DNA from: Cyathus striatus
Taxonomy: Eukaryota; Basidiomycota; Agaricomycetes; Agaricales; Nidulariaceae
Reading direction: 5' to 3'
DNA length: 64,000 nucleotides
NCBI GenBank assembly: GCA_025738555.1
Contig: JAOVFP010000016.1
Coordinates: forward strand, 1,674,001-1,738,000
The notes beneath the pieces are model-generated. The model was not told the origin of the DNA. It searched no databases and saw only the letters and a program-made list of their open reading frames with translations. Shown in pieces: positions 1 through 11,371 of the stretch. Numbering within the stretch: the first letter of the stretch is position 1; every line of letters starts with the position of its first letter. The position numbers and the translations under genes are program-made.

Positions 1-500
1 CACTTCCCAACTACAGTATGTCCCCAAACATTTGACCTAGTTTCTGAATGTCTTAAAGCAATTGGGTATAATGGGCTAGTAGGACTTAGTTGTGATGACA
101 CCAAGCTCCAACCTACATTACACCTATACTGGGATGCTCATCAGTCTACATATCTTCTTGTTGGCAGAGCCAAAGGGCCAATTCAGGTTGTAGATCCAAA
201 AAGTGTTGAAAATGCTATGGAAAATGTGAACATAGTGAAGGCTAGTAAGGTAAAGCTTCACTTCCACAAACAGCAATAGAGAACTTACATATTTGCTAAG
301 CTTCACCTCTGGTGCATTACAATACCACTACCAAAAGTCCCACCAATTGTTCTTGCTGCATGTGCTATAGCCTCAGATGTCTCAGTTGAAACCCTCTTCG
401 ATTACTTAAAGGAAGTACTGGATGGACTAATCAATAAAGAGATTCAGGTGGTTTCCTATGCATGTGATGGAACTGACATCAGGAAAAAAAGACAATGGAA
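1..500 (+). pseudogene. Transposon protein, fragment A (degenerate)
   Basis: Frame 1 is open from the window edge to a TAG at 277-279 and then stays readable in the same frame to about 500. It includes the segments GLVGLSCDDTKLQPTLHLYW and VVSYACDGTDIR. I recognise these from memory as part of a long protein found in many copies in Agaricomycete genomes and treated as transposon-derived; the superfamily and catalytic function are unknown to me. Similarity stops near 500 and resumes at 2048-2238, 3008-3190, 4805-5113 and perhaps 11372-12142, so one ancestral gene appears to have been cut by later insertions. The gene continues to the left, outside the window. The in-frame stop and the interruptions make it a pseudogene. 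Confidence 0.55.
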
Positions 501-2047
501 TATAGTAGTATGTAGTCCATATAGCAGCCATAACCACCATGGGAAAGTCCCTGTTTGATAGCACTGTATAGCTCACACTTCGCTTGTGGTAGCCTGTGAT
601 AGCTTGACATAGCATCATGTGATCACTGTGTAGTATGCTGTAGCAGTAAGTGAATGCAATATATGCAATGAAAGCAACCAATCTATCTGAACTACATAGT
701 GTATATAGGCTTTATACTTAAAAGACCATTACAACAATTACTATTCCCCATATGCATCCACTTCTTTTGCTTTGATTGAACCAATTATCACAAATATACA
801 TAGAATAAAAGCATATATAATATATTAGACTATGACAAACTAGTAATGCCTACAACAAAATGACAAAATGACACTCCTGAGCTCCCAACTTAATACATGA
901 CTTATGCTATCATGCACTCAATACCTAACCTTCAATCCCAGACAGCCCTCAGATCCTTCTGCTCCCTATGTACTGCAAAAAGCACAGCATGATCTCATCA
1001 AATCATGTGAGATATCCATCTCCAGAACATTCTACAACTATACCAGGTAGCAAATATTAGTCACACAATCAAGCACAACAGTACAAGGTACTCACTACAA
1101 ACCCCCAAGCACCCCCAGCCCACATATCACCAACACACTCCAAGCATACAAGACATGCATCCTGAGACCACAAACCCCCAAGCGACCTCCAGCCAACACA
1201 ACACCAACACCCTCCAAGCATGCAAGACACATATCCCAAGACCACACAACTACACTAGGCAAAAAATGTTAGTCACACAACCCAGCACAACAATGCAACA
1301 GACACACCATAAACCCAAGTGACCTCCAGCCCACAAGCACAAGCAGATTTCACCACTGTTGGTGGGAAGTAAGAGGAAGTAAGATTAAGAAAGAAAGGGA
1401 CATGCATGAAAAAATCTTTGAGCAAACCCGGAGTGGAGATTCATTGTATCACATGAGTAACATGTAAGTGATTGGCTGGAAACATCAACCAGCAAGCGCA
1501 TGTGCAGCTGAGCACACCGCCACATGCCCACCCGGCCCCCTCTTCATTTCCTCCTCCCACTTGTTGTAGTCACATTAATCATGTTGATTTTAGTTACAAA
1601 ATTCTCCATTTCATGTTACATTACTCAGTGCAGTATATATTATAAGTTAGAATAGGTAATCATCAAGGGATTCAAAGATGTAATATGTAAATTAGGCCTG
1701 TTCATATTGAAATCATCAAATAATAGTACTTCTGCATCATTACAAACATGATATAATTAGAGAAAAAGAATTTAAGGAACTTATATAGTTTACATTATAC
1801 CACATATCATGTACAAAGGTATATGTAGTTGGTTGTCTAATGTATATGAATCTATACCTCCTTCACTCTTTCATTTGTAGCCTATAATATTCTATGAAGC
1901 AGTTCAGTGCCAGTATATTGCACTATGCATCATAAACTGCTGTTATGCAGTGCTATGCCGCCTATACAGAGCTGTGTGGCTTGGCAGGTGATCAACATCA
2001 GCTACCAAGCTTGGCGCTTAGTTTGGTAGCCAGATCAGTATTTCCTG
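501..2047. other. Insertion with no recognisable gene
   Basis: AT-rich sequence separating fragments A and B of the transposon protein, probably one or more inserted non-coding elements. No convincing terminal inverted repeats or target duplication were found by eye. It contains a degenerate direct repeat at about 1040-1340. The open frames inside are short and look like chance. Confidence 0.4.
1040..1340. repeat. Degenerate direct repeats, A/C-rich
   Basis: A block starting TTAGTCACACAA and ending near CCAGCCCACA occurs at about 1056-1124 and again at about 1269-1336. Between them the string CACAAACCCCCAAGC and the following CCAAGCAT(A/G)CAAGACA segment also repeat. The copies are imperfect. 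No coding capacity was seen. Confidence 0.5.
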
Positions 2048-2238
2048 ATGGAGGTGGAATGTGTAGTCCAAACTACACTCACTGCTAAGTGCCCTGGTTC
2101 TCTCACATATACTTGGGAAGTTCCTGGGCACAAACCTATTACTGTTACCATTCCTATTTATCATGGTCAGCCAATTGTTAATATTCAAGACTCAAAGCAT
2201 GCACTCAAGACTTTATGCAATAACATATACTCTGGAGC
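2048..2238 (+). pseudogene. Transposon protein, fragment B
   Basis: The open frame reads through PIYHGQPIVNIQDSKHALKT and ends in NNIYSGA. This is the middle part of the same repeated Agaricomycete protein as fragment A. At 2238 the reading is cut by a 769-bp insertion flanked by the 5-bp repeat GGAGC. Joining 2238 to 3013 restores the frame exactly (YSG, A, HLLTLG), which supports a clean insertion into a once continuous exon. No start or stop of its own is implied. Confidence 0.6.
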
Positions 2239-3007
2239 TGTTATGTACTGATTCTCTTCCTGCTTGGAAGTGGTTGCGAAGATGCCTGGAGGGCATGGGA
2301 AAACTATAACAGAAACCTGAAGTGAGTACAGGTACAGGAATGGGAGTGGGAGTGCAGAAGTGAACTGTGGCTTCAGTGTATGTGCTGCACTGCCTGGATA
2401 TCCCCAGGGAATGGTTTGTATTTCACAACAGATGATATCCAATGTAAGGAAACATTCCAGAGTATGCGAGGGGCTTTGCCACTACACTAGGCAGTGGGAG
2501 AGAGACCTGAAGGAAAACCCAGAGCAGGTTTCAGAACTTAGAGTAGGAAGAAAGTGTACAGAGTTGTTATAAATACTGAAGACTACCTAGTACATTTGGA
2601 AGACTATTTATATATACTAGTAAGACATAGATACGAATCCAGAGACAGAATACTAAGTGTAAGTAAACAAAATAAAGACTGGGCAAAGAGGAGTAGCAGC
2701 ACAAATGATGTGCTCAGAATGAATAAGAAACTAAACTACATTGACCATAATGAAACATACAAGTGAGAATGGAAGAGAGGAGTAATGGAGTAATGGTATA
2801 ATGACACAGTGAAGCTGTCATAAGAGAAACTATGTATCCGAAGTATCTGATAGAAAACCCAACAGGTTCTGGGTATGTTCCTGGGTGAGAACATCGGGAA
2901 GTGTAAACCCATAGCAGGTATGTTCCGGGAACAGACCAGGTATGTTGGAAGGTCATGTGGGAATCTTCGGTAATGTCGGCATGATATAGCTGGGCATGGA
3001 TATAACA
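2239..3007. mobile_element. Non-autonomous DNA transposon (MITE-like), 5-bp TSD GGAGC
   Basis: The element begins TGTTATGTAC and ends GGATATAACA, giving a short inverted terminus (TGTTAT/ATAACA). GGAGC stands directly before it (2234-2238) and directly after it (3008-3012). It is 769 bp long, has no credible transposase frame and interrupts the transposon protein in frame. The superfamily is not clear from a 5-bp duplication and a 6-bp terminus. Confidence 0.6.
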
Positions 3008-3190
3008 GGAGCACATCTCCTCACACTTGGGGACTTTGTTGTGGTCTATCAGCAAATTTGCAAAATGGCCTTTGCACACAGTTCTCCATTATATCACTGT
3101 GATGTTGAAAAACTTGACAGGCAAGATGATAATGCAACTGCATGACTCTTCTCAGCAGAAGCTCTGAAATTCCTCTCACATCAGGAAATA
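3008..3190 (+). pseudogene. Transposon protein, fragment C
   Basis: Directly after the 769-bp element the frame resumes and contains DVEKLDRQDDNATA, a stop (TGA in ACTGCATGACTC), then LFSAEALKFLSH. These strings are hallmark segments of the same repeated Agaricomycete transposon protein. The stop and the loss of similarity after about 3190 show decay. Confidence 0.6.
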
Positions 3191-4804
3191 CCTAACATAC
3201 ATGATTAGGAGAAATAACTACAGTAAAGCAATATATAAGCAATGAATAGTAATTTAAAGGCAATTTAAGCAAAATTAAGCAAAATTAAGACCTATAAGTT
3301 GTTTTAGGCAAATTAGGATTGGCCCCCCTCTTATTTCGACTTTGATTCACCTAATTTTACCTAATTTCAACTTATTCCACCATATTTCAACATATTTTCA
3401 AGAATAAGCATTATTAAAGGATGCTTTAGTGTTGAATTAATTGGTTATCTAACATGTTGTTTCATAAATAAACAATAAAAATCATTAACATTGATGTACT
3501 ACTAGATACATGAACTATGTACTGACTAACATAACTAAGACATTATACATATACAAAGCACCCTTTAATAATCAACATAACATGTACCCGAACATGCACA
3601 CTCTCAATCATAAAACATATAACATACCTTTTACACCAGGTACACCAAATCACAAGTCTGTAAACATGATAAGTGCTAGTTGTCACTTGTGAAAATGAAA
3701 AAGAGGAGGTACTTACATACAAAACAACCGGCAACATATGAACTTTAGAAGAAAGCTGAGAAAGCAGAAGTTTTGAACAGTCTAACAAAAGTAAAGGGTG
3801 GTGAGCAAAGAGGAGAGCAAGTATCAGATAGTGAGAAAAAAGTTCGAGGTAACAAGGTGGGGGTAGGATGTGGTCCAAGGAGATGAGTGCATTAAAGGGG
3901 GCATGCTGATGGAAAGCAGCCAAACACATCTGGGTGCATTCCATTTCAGGAAGGGCAGGCAGAGTTCGAGTTAATGTACACTGAACTCCCTCAACATGGT
4001 TCCAGACATGGTGCTGCAGGCAGAGGTAGAGTCCGGGCACAGGTGGAGTCAGCACAATGGTGGAGGCAGAGGAGCAGGCTTTGAGGATGAAAATGGACAT
4101 CGACACAAGCAGGAGATGAAGACATGCTTGTACATGTCATAAAGGGGAAGAGGGCAGAGGAGCAGAGGAGCAGAGGAGCAGAAAGGCACGATGGGCAAGA
4201 GGATGGGAGAGGGAGGGAGGGAAGAATAAGCAAGTGGTAAGATTTGGTTCAAGTTGAATTCAAGCTCCGAAGAGCTATGCTAACACATTGACATGTTGAT
4301 AACAATGTGGCAAATCCAATGTGTCACATGACCGGATTAGACCGGTGTGAACCAAGTTTGAAATGACATAAACAAGATCCTGTCAACTTGTCATGCATCA
4401 CTCCCTGGGTGACGCATTGACCATGACACATTGACAAGTTCAATTGACATTATGTACTCGCTCTTTATATATCTCTCCTCCATAATTACTAACAACTACT
4501 AAATACTACAGCCTACTGACAACCTACTTAGAAGTAGTATAGATAATAGTTTCCATAAAAACCATGTACTTGATGAAATTCAAAGATATGATTTGCACAT
4601 AACACTAATGGTGGTCAAATTAAGTTGAACATAATACATTTTAGGGATGTATTAGTATTATCTTTACTTATAAACCCTTATTCTGTCCTAACCCAATACT
4701 TTATTATCTTAATATTTTCACATTAGCTCAAATAAGCTATATTTAGTACATATTTAGTACATATTAGATACAGTGCACCTTATATTAACTTAAATACACT
4801 AAAT
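3191..4804. other. AT-rich insertion with no recognised gene
   Basis: This 1.6-kb stretch separates fragments C and D and is probably another inserted element. A 187-residue open frame lies on the minus strand (3543-4106) but is rich in Leu/Ser/His runs, matches nothing I know and overlaps a GAGGAGCA-type purine-rich tract at 4150-4190; I do not call it a gene. TTGACATGTTG and TTGACAAGTTC motifs near 4288 and 4430 form a weak inverted pair. Confidence 0.35.
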
Positions 4805-5113
4805 ATGGCTAACTTTACTAATTTAGCCAGTGGGGAATTTCCTGATGCAGAAACCTATCCTGAGAGTCAGGGTGAAATTGTTTACCTATTCATGTTTGGT
4901 GAACTCATAGATGCAATTCAAAATTGCCACATGCCACATATTGAACATATTACACTCACTCTTCATGCTTGGTACTTTCTTGTTGACTGGGGCAGTTATT
5001 TGGATCAGACCAACTATTCACAGTCTCAGTACTTCCTATCAGCACAATCAGTCAAAATCATATAGATTATAGTAGAGGGTTTAATTGGTCTGATTATCAT
5101 TTACTGTGATCAT
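4805..5113 (+). pseudogene. Transposon protein, fragment D
   Basis: The frame contains EIVYLFMFGELIDA followed by HIEHITLTLHAWYFLVDWGS, then SAQSVKII, a TAG at 5063-5065, and IIVEGLIGLIIIYCDH in the same frame. This continues the protein of fragments A to C. Similarity stops at about 5113, where the 3' end of the opposite-strand Ulp1-type gene begins, so the junction of two elements lies here. Confidence 0.6.
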
Positions 5114-6475
5114 CTAAAAGGCGATGCCATTCAGGAACAACAATAGTGCTTGATGTTGCCAGAAAACTTGGACTCAATGGCACATCTAATAATGGCAAGT
5201 GCACTTCCAAGTCATTGACATCGATAGCTGGCAGTGATTTCACTGGAGATACCCAATTTACATCCATTTCTTCATCTGTTTGTTCTAGCCACTAATATGT
5301 TTCAAAAATAAGATATAACACACACCAGTAACATATTTTACTCACATTGTCCATATGCCACTTCACTATTTGTATAAACATCTGCACACATTCCATAATG
5401 GCCTCATTTCTAGGTAGGAGAGCAACATCTGGCAATAGAAATGCATGAATAGCATTCAATGCAAATACTCAGGCATAGTGCATAAATTGAAATCAATTTC
5501 AGTATGTATCTTCATCCACCACTTGAGTGCATCAATTAATTCAAGATTACAACCACCAAGTGAATCACCATACAGTATAACCTTCCTCTCAGCATCAATT
5601 GCAATGGAAACCCAATGTTGGTTATCAATGTTTGCTATACCACACACTATCTTGCATAATCTGGAAGCAATTTCTGACCCAATTGTCCATTGGTACCTGC
5701 AACTCCTCTCTCCTGCAGAGTAAAGCTCTGAGCTTCGATTTCAGTATGACTATTGCAGTAAGACAAAGAAGAAATCATCAAGTATTTCATATGATGAACC
5801 AGATCTTGACACATCAACCTGAAGAAGTTCAAGTTGTTGTGATATGTTATTGCTGTAAAACCATGCTTGCAACAGGTATGTTGTTAAGGAGTCAATGGGA
5901 CTGTTTGTAAATCCACTGATACTCCCACTCCATATAATATTGTCTAGCATATGCAGTGCTGCACTGCATATAATATATCTATCTGATGATCCTCAGGAAC
6001 CCCTATGTTTCAAAAGAAATGACTTGGTTCATATCCACTTTCTCTTCAAGATCAAGTTTTGCGAAGCTCTGCACCAGTAGGAAAATATCCAAGGTGGGTA
6101 ATGTATTGCAGCAATCACAGGGTCTGGATGGTTGGCAAATTGAACCAATAATGGTGCTGAATTCATTAAACTATCAATAATATCACTTGAAGGTAGAGGA
6201 TATGCTTTCAGTGAATTGACATCCAATAAATCATCTTGGATAGGAGAATCATTGCTAACAAATTCAGTAGGCAATATTTTCTGAAGAGCAATATTCACAT
6301 CCTGGGCTGGAAAGGGAAACTTGAGATATTGCTGTATTGTCATCATTGCACTAGGCAAAAGTAAATGGGATATAGCTGGAGGAATTTTGAAGTTTGAAGG
6401 CATATTTGTCACCAGTGGCTGTCTTTGCAATTGATCACTGTTGGTAAGCAGCAGGGGTGTGCAATGTTTCACCAC
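5100..6475 (-). pseudogene. Ulp1-like (C48) cysteine protease of a transposon, broken
   Basis: Read on the minus strand, the N-terminal part (6475-6029) and middle part (5950-5750) are followed by QHWVSIAIDAERKVILYGDS (5620-5560), the His-Trp and Asp-Ser blocks of Ulp1/SUMO-protease-type catalytic domains. Downstream comes VFALNAIHAFLLPD, which normally follows the catalytic Cys-Gly, then a spliced C-terminus ending near 5100. Between the two blocks the frame shifts and the expected Gln..Ser-Cys-Gly segment is not readable, so the catalytic cysteine appears lost. Such protease genes are commonly carried by fungal DNA transposons; I infer that origin here. The 5' end is obscured by the adjacent foldback. 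Confidence 0.6.
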
Positions 6476-7515
6476 CAGGAGCTTGATTGATTGTGATTTA
6501 AGTCTGGCATGATCAATAAATTACAATGTATTCACTCTGAAATCAATTAGAAGTATGTAGTTATAAATCAATGGATATATAGTTGGGACCTATCATGCAA
6601 AGTGCGAAATCATTCAATAAATGGAATCAATGCCATATCTGAATCAATAAAGCATGAAATCATTCAATGAATGAAATCAATACTGTATCTGAATCAATAA
6701 AAATAAAATCAATAGTAAATGTAATGTGATCCTTCAAATAAATGGTCCCCAATGGCAAGATCCATGTGCAAGTAGGGTTTTTAACCACATATACTTAACT
6801 GGTAGGCTATTCAGTCTTGTATATCCAATGTGCTTCACTGTATTTAACCTCTATTTCACTACTATTACTATAGACTTTGTGAAATGAAGCATGTTCTCTT
6901 ATATCTTCATCCACACATTGCCACAGCAGAATTATTATTAAGCTAAATACAGATTCTAACATTATTTAGTGTCTAAATACAATAATTTTATAAATTATCT
7001 AACAGGAAATGCGTGGATGAGGGGGAACATGGAAGTCCTTTATTTCATGAAGTCCATAATAGTAGTAGTAAATTAGAGCTTAAATATAGCAAAGTGTGTT
7101 AGATATACAAGACCAGATAGTCTACCTGTTAAGTACATGTGGTTAAAAACCCTACTTGCACATGGATCTCACCATTGGGGACCATTTATTTGAAGGATCA
7201 CATTACATTTACTATTTATTTGATTTTTATTGATTCAGATACAGTATTGATTTCATTCATTGAATGATTTCATGCTTTATTGATTCAGATATGGCATTGA
7301 TTCCATTTATTGAATGATTTCGCACTTTGCATGATAGGTCCCAACTATATATCCATTGATTTATAACTACATACTTCTAATTGATTTCAGAGTGAATACA
7401 TTGTAATTTATTGATTGCGCCAGACTTAAATCACAATCAATCAAGCTCCTGGTGGTGGAACATTGTGCACCCCCACTGCTTACTGACAGCGATTGATCAC
7501 AATGATAGCCATGAC
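6413..7515. repeat. Large foldback (inverted repeat, ~500-bp arms)
   Basis: The sequence from about 6413-6930 reappears as its reverse complement at about 7005-7512. For example, CAGGAGCTTGATTGATTGTG at 6476 pairs with CACAATCAATCAAGCTCCTG at 7432, and TAGGGTTTTTAACCACAT at 6772 pairs with ATGTGGTTAAAAACCCTA at 7137. The loop is only about 75 bp. Identity is highest in the outer 400 bp and fades toward the loop. The right arm ends where the hAT element has inserted. No coding frame is seen. Confidence 0.75.
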
Positions 7516-10500
7516 TAGGGACTAACATGGTTAGCCAAAAATCGGTTATATAACCGTATCCGGTTTACCGTACGGATATATATCCGTTCGGATAAAGTAC
7601 GGTATTATCCGCGGATCCTGCCATATCCGTAATTATACATACATAAATTTAGAAGTAATTTTTAAACTCAGCTAACTAGTGACCCGGCATGTCGTCAAAG
7701 ATGTATTTTTAGAATTTGAAGTGCTTCGAGACCCTGAGATCGACTCCCCATCATTTTCATTCCTACTCTGCACTTTCATATCATGCCACCTAAGGGTACA
7801 CGCGGGAAGGGTCGCTCCGCCAAAGCACCAACTACCCAACCAGCAGTACCAGGTAGTGATGTTGCTGCTGTCTCTGAGAGAAACATGTTTCGTACACCAA
7901 CTCCAGAAGACATATCTGGTGTTATTACTGCTCCAGTTATTATTTCTCCTATCAAAAGCAGACAACGGAAGAGTGCAGTTAAGCTATCAAAAAAAGTGAT
8001 GCTGAGATATGGGATATGTCAGATGAAGATATTCTAGGTGAGTTACAGCCTACCTAAATAATCCACAAAATTACCAAAAATTAAATTAGAAGGCACATGT
8101 GCTACCTGGCGGTCTGATGCATATGATCACTACAATGTATCTATCCAGCGCAGACCAAGAGAAAATGGCCAACCAGGTGTTATAGACCTTGTATTTAGAT
8201 GCAAAACCAGGACTCCAGAAGAACATCCTGCACATACACGTGAACGACTGAATACAGCAGATGGCACAAGCAATTTACGCAAATATATGGATATTTGTGA
8301 TGCACACTTCAGTGGCCCACAGCTCACTACATCTTCTAAGTCTGCTATCACTCCTTCCTTACAGTATTCTGAAGCAGCCCATCGTGCACTCATTGCTCTT
8401 CGATGTGCTAAGCACCATCGTCCATTCAACTTTGTTTTGGATGAAGAATATCAGAAGGAAGTGGAAATGTTACGTCCTGGTACCAAAATTCCACTTCCTA
8501 TTACAATTAGCGGGACATACATGCTTTATACATTGAGTTTTCAAAGCATGTTAAGGAGTACTTTTTGGTAGGAATTAAATCTCATATGAATTAAAATTAA
8601 TCATACTCATAGTTAACAGAAATTAGGAATTTCAGTTCATATTGCTTTGGATGGATGGACTGCACCAATCACCATTTCCTATCTTGGTGTAGTTGTTATT
8701 TGGTATGTGGATGGAGTCATTCATCGTGCTGTATTGGAGTTTATTCGGTAAGCAACTTTCAAACATTATATTATCATATACTGATGGTCAACAATTAGGC
8801 TTACCAAAAGCCATAGTGGTCAATACCTTGCAGAGGTTCTGGCTGATTGTATAAAGCGCTTTGGCCTTAAAATTCATGTGCTCTGCATGGATAATGCAGC
8901 TAACTGTGATGGTCTAGCTCGTAGTCTACCTGATTATCTTCCAGAATTTGAAGGAATGTCATCCCGAACTAGATGCTTTGCTCATATTATCAATTTAGTT
9001 GCAAAGGTAGGTGGATTGTATTTCAGAAATAAATATTTTAACTGATACAATGTTTAGAGTTTCATAGCTTTCTTCTTCAGGCAGCCAATAAAGAAGAAGG
9101 CTATCCAAATAGCAGCAAATACAGTCAGATCAAATCGAAGACGTGGAGAGGCAACTCGAATATTGCCATAGAAACTGAAATTATAATCGATCAAGGTGAT
9201 GAAAGGTTGGATGATGAAGAGGCTGCTATAGAAGAGGCTGATGCATCTGGTGATGTTGCTCTTGAGGATGATGGTAAGGAGACACATGACAATGCAGTTG
9301 TCAAAACTCTCCAGGAGAAGGCTATTCAGATGATGGAAAGTGAAGGTATTCAAATTGACAAAGTTGAACGTCAAATTGCATTGGGAATTTTTCCTCGGGT
9401 ATATTCATTTATAATTATAAATAGCTGCTTTCTGACTTCTTCATAGGTAGCAGGATTGGCTCGCCGGGTTCATGATGCAACAACAGTAAAAGAGAAGTTT
9501 GACATGCTTGTCAAATATGATAAAGACCTCAGTGGTACTTCAAGAACTCTTGATCGACGTGTTCCAACCCGCTGGAATTCAGACCTTGCTTGTTTATCTT
9601 CACATATATTTTTCCAGCCTGTGATTGAACAACTAACTGGAAATTCCATCAATAAGTTGCAGCAATTTCGATTATCAGAGAGGCAGTGGGAACTTGCACG
9701 TGAAGTTGAAGAAGTTCTATTGGTATGTTGAAAGTTCATCTTAAATATTATTCTGATTAGTTTGCAATAGCTATTTCAAACATTTACAAAACTATTCTCC
9801 ACAGAAGAGGTTCCTTTGATAGTAGATGCCTTGCCTGAACTAGAACGTATTCAGCAGTCACTAGAAATTGTCAAACAGGATACAGGTGCTGCAGATGTTA
9901 TTCGTGTCGCAGGACAGGCAGCTCTTCTTGTTCTGGAAAAATACTCAATATTTACAAATGATTGTGATGTTTACTTGATTGCAATTGGTATATGTTTTTG
10001 TCAGTTATTATATTTGCTATCTTCTGATTACATTTATCTGCAGTTATGTGCCCAGATCGTAAATTGAAATGGTTTAAAGATAATGGACGCAAGCCAAGTG
10101 AAATTAGAGATATCAAAACAGCTGTTATTGATTGTTGGAAAAAGAAATATGCACCAGATGGGGAAGGGGAAGAGATAGAGTCAGAAACACCACAGGTATT
10201 TAAACATTCATAAATATTTATTGTGCTAACTTTGATTTGACTTTGATAAAAGATCCGACTTTCGAAATATTCACTTCCGGGTATTGGGCCACCACCAGTT
10301 ATTGATAGCATTGAAGGATATCTTACAGACCCCTTGGTTCCTACCTCTTCCATTGTGAATATGGGTGGATATATGAAGTATTGGAACAATACTCAGAGTA
10401 TTCAGCCATATGTTTCACGTATGGGCTTGGACTTCTGCTCAGCTCCCAGTAAGTCAAATGCCATTATTTTAGTAATTAAAATTCTAATTGAGTTGTAGCA

Positions 10501-10981
10501 TCTTCTGTTGATTGTGAACGAGCTTTCTCATCAGGTCGTTTACAGATTAATCACTTGCAGCACAACATGAGTTCACAAACTTTTAAAGCCCAAATGGCTT
10601 TAGGCTCATGGGCTAAAACACCTTTGTTTCCAGGCTTTGATTCAGCAACTCAGGTAATTGAGAAGGTAATGAGTGGATCATCATAGGTATCCCAAAGTCC
10701 AAAAGAACATGAAGTGTAAATTAGTGTAATTCTATGTGTATTTACAAGTTACTTATGCAATTCTTCATTATTTATTATTGAATAGCAGTTTATTACTTCA
10801 AAATATAAGTCATTAGTCAATTGGGAACCTTAATTAATGAATTAAGCTTGTGCCAAGTAATTAACGCGAATAATTACGGATACAGCAGATATCCGCAGAT
10901 TTATCCGTAACCGATCCGAATTATACATATAACCGTTTTTAATATCCGGATATGGTCCGGATGTATCCGTGTTAGACCCTA
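7516..10981 (+). mobile_element. hAT transposon, near complete, 8-bp TSD GCCATGAC
   Basis: The left end is TAGGGACTAACATGGTTA and the right end, reversed, is TAGGGTCTAACACGGATA. GCCATGAC flanks both sides (7508-7515 and 10982-10989). An 8-bp duplication and a C-terminal dimerisation segment in the encoded protein identify the hAT superfamily. Both subterminal 120-bp regions are crowded with TATCCG/CGGATA words, often as palindromes, which are plausible transposase-binding sites. Length is 3466 bp. It carries one transposase gene and sits at the outer edge of the 6.4-7.5 kb foldback. Confidence 0.85.
7783..10686 (+). pseudogene. hAT transposase, nearly intact, two homopolymer frameshifts
   Basis: Starting at MPPKGTRGKGRSAK, spliced exons give a full hAT transposase. 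A possible BED-like finger region has a single Cys (FRCKT..TSNLRKYMDIC) and is not canonical. It is followed by HIALDGWTAP, LCMDNAANCDGL, RCFAHIINLVAK, an acidic insert, RRVPTRWNSD, and a C-terminal hATC dimerisation block with SSVDCERAFSSGRLQ and ALGSWAKTPLF. Introns are short GT-AG (for example after EFI, after the PQ near 10195, and after CSAP near 10449). Two lesions are visible: one base missing in an A7 run at 7989-7995, and one missing in a T run near 8535 before KHVKEYFL. Everything else stays open to the TAG. The lesions could be real or sequencing errors; if errors, the element may be autonomous. Confidence 0.8.
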
Positions 10982-10989
10982 GCCATGAC

Positions 10990-11371
10990 TCTATTTGTCA
11001 GAACTTGGAACTGTCTAATCCATCCAACAAAGTTAGAATGCTATTGTCCAAATAGCTATGGGGTAATGCACTCACCTCAATACTGCAGTCTGATATGTAT
11101 GGTCTAATATTTATATGACACCAATATAAGGCATTGTTTTCCGAAACCGGTAGCACTTTATTGTTCAAAACTCATTGTTATTCAAATCAGTGTAAGTACA
11201 ATGTGTTTGACAATTACTGAAATCAATATAGTAAAAATTTTGCCATTGTGGGGATGAACAAATTTCTTTGATGTCATGCAGTAAATTGGACCTCGAACAG
11301 AACAATGAACTAAAAATTTCAGTCATGCCCAAAATCAATGAACAATAGGTTGAAATGATCCAGTACCTGAA
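10990..11371. other. Short gene-free spacer
   Basis: This is the sequence between the hAT right target duplication and the next readable transposon-protein fragment. Nothing recognisable was seen except weak PELQIDMEPS-type reading just before 11372. Confidence 0.3.

Noticed and set aside
3543..4106. 187-residue minus-strand protein
   Set aside because: Leu/Ser/His-rich with no known motif, inside an insertion between transposon fragments, with competing overlapping frames.
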